From: an uncultured Eubacteriales bacterium
GTDB lineage: Bacteria > Bacillota > Clostridia > Oscillospirales > Oscillospiraceae
Reading direction: 5' to 3'
NCBI GenBank assembly: GCA_934567745.1
Contig: CAKTJM010000052.1
Coordinates: forward strand, 1 to 11,968
Length of the DNA: 11,968 nucleotides
Made by a program: the position numbers and the translations under genes. This document shows, piece after piece, positions 11,346 to 11,968 of this stretch. Under the pieces are notes generated by a model. It saw nothing but the letters and a program-made list of their open reading frames with translations. It had not been told where the DNA came from and searched no databases. The first letter of the stretch is position 1. Every line of letters starts with the position of its first letter.

Positions 11346-11843
11346 ATGCGCAACATCATCCTCATCGGCATGCCCGGCGTCGGCAAGAGCACCCTCGGCG
11401 TCCTGCTCGCCCGCCAGATCGGCTTCCACTTCCTCGACACCGACCTCGTCATCCAGGCGCGGGAGGGCAAGCTCCTGCGGGAGCTGATCGCGGAGCACGG
11501 AGACGACGGCTTCCTGAAGCTGGAGGAGGACGTCTGCGCCGCGCTGGAGGCCGACCGGTCCGTCATCGCCACGGGCGGGAGCCTGATCTACGAGCCGCGC
11601 GCGATGGCGCATCTGCACGAGCTGGGGACGGTCGTCTACCTCAAGCTCGGCTACAAGCCCCTCGCCCGTCGGCTGGGGGACCTGAAGAAGCGCGGGGTCG
11701 TCCTGCGGCCGGGCCAGACGCTGCGGATGCTCTACGACGAGCGCGTGCCGCTCTACGAGCGGTACGCCGACGTCACCGTCGAGTGCAACGGGCAAAACAC
11801 GGAGGACTGCGTGCGGCTCCTGCGGAAGAAGCTGCACGTCTGA
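11346..11843 (+). CDS. Shikimate-kinase-like P-loop kinase lacking the shikimate-binding Arg
   Basis: 165 residues, the length of AroK, which phosphorylates shikimate in the chorismate pathway. Walker A GMPGVGKST (8-16) and D31/D33 (DTD) are intact, as is the C-terminal DERVPLYERYADVTVE with R133, like the substrate Arg of the family. Two substrate-site features differ: the usual GE..FR..E stretch reads GDDGFLKLEE (52-61), so the shikimate-contacting Arg is Leu, and the usual GGG triplet is GGS (77-79). It therefore may act on another small molecule. I recall such GGS-type paralogues in gut Clostridia, often annotated as shikimate kinase. GGAGG lies about 8 bases before ATG. No other aro gene is visible. 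I leave the symbol empty for this reason. Confidence 0.85.
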   Translation: MRNIILIGMPGVGKSTLGVLLARQIGFHFLDTDLVIQAREGKLLRELIAEHGDDGFLKLEEDVCAALEADRSVIATGGSLIYEPRAMAHLHELGTVVYLKLGYKPLARRLGDLKKRGVVLRPGQTLRMLYDERVPLYERYADVTVECNGQNTEDCVRLLRKKLHV

Positions 11844-11863
11844 ACGAGAGCCATACACAGGAA

Positions 11864-11893
11864 CGAGCCGCCGGGCATTTGCCCGGCGGCTCG
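11864..11893. terminator. 13-bp hairpin after the shikimate-kinase-like gene
   Basis: CGAGCCGCCGGGC (11864-11876) pairs perfectly with GCCCGGCGGCTCG (11881-11893) around ATTT. No T-tract follows on the plus strand (CAGCGTG). It is 20 bp past the stop codon and is probably the transcript's 3' structure, though not a classical terminator. Confidence 0.6.
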
Positions 11894-11902
11894 CAGCGTG
11901 TC

Positions 11903-11968
11903 GAAAAAGTCCGGCTGGAGCTGGGCTTTTTCTGATAGATATGGTAGAATGGACAAGGGTGATGAAAG
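11903..11968 (+). promoter_or_regulatory. Right-edge hairpin and possible promoter for a gene outside the window
   Basis: GAAAAAGTCC pairs with GGGCTTTTTC in 11903-11932 (one G-U), a second stem with a T5 run in its 3' arm that may complete termination of the preceding gene. It is followed by a -10-like TAGAAT (11945-11950) with a poor -35. GTG ATG AAA at 11959-11967 could begin a gene but lies too near the edge to judge. Confidence 0.35.

Overview
The window is GC-rich DNA from a Gram-positive, probably endospore-forming member of the Clostridia. I infer a gut Oscillospiraceae-like organism. The support is strong AGGAGG-type ribosome binding sites, sigma-A-type promoters (TTGACA/TATAAT), DegV paralogues, a SpoVAC-like spore protein, a Hol-Tox type small toxin, the rpsF-ssb-rpsR order, and a CTCCCTC/GAGGGAG hairpin repeat of a style common between genes in that group. 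Species cannot be fixed from sequence alone.

Left part (about 1-4950, minus strand): one leftward operon. It starts at a good promoter (-35 at 4921-4926, -10 at 4899-4904) and encodes, in order, an exported Tyr/Asp-rich protein of unknown function, an ABC ATPase, an ABC-2 permease, a sensor histidine kinase with only a short extracytoplasmic loop, and an OmpR/PhoB-type response regulator. A 16-bp hairpin separates the first gene from the transporter genes. Two TTAA half-sites 11 bp apart sit just upstream of the -35 and are a candidate binding site for the operon's own regulator. The layout resembles peptide-antibiotic sensing and efflux modules, with an unrecognised exported component.

Middle (about 4987-7660): two DegV-family fatty-acid-binding proteins, both leftward, the second diverging from a rightward TetR-family regulator. 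A 6-1-6 palindrome lies inside the predicted tetR promoter, suggesting autoregulation and control of the neighbouring degV.

7660-8930: an intergenic hairpin repeat, a stand-alone spoVAC-like gene (minus strand) whose stop codon lies in its own terminator, and a compact type I toxin-antitoxin locus. The locus has a 29-residue Hol-Tox-like membrane peptide (8564-8653, plus strand), a near-consensus promoter on the opposite strand (-35 at 8765-8770, -10 at 8742-8747), a terminator for that antisense RNA overlapping the toxin stop codon, and 13-nt complementary segments in the toxin mRNA 5' and 3' untranslated regions. This is the most interesting part of the window and the easiest to miss in automated annotation.

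Right part (8826-11968, plus strand): a conserved housekeeping operon rpsF-ssb-rpsR with a strong promoter, structured leader and textbook terminator; then a nitrilase-superfamily amidohydrolase, an 89-residue single-pass membrane protein, and a shikimate-kinase-like protein that lacks the arginine usually binding shikimate. The window ends in two hairpins and a possible promoter for a gene beyond the edge.
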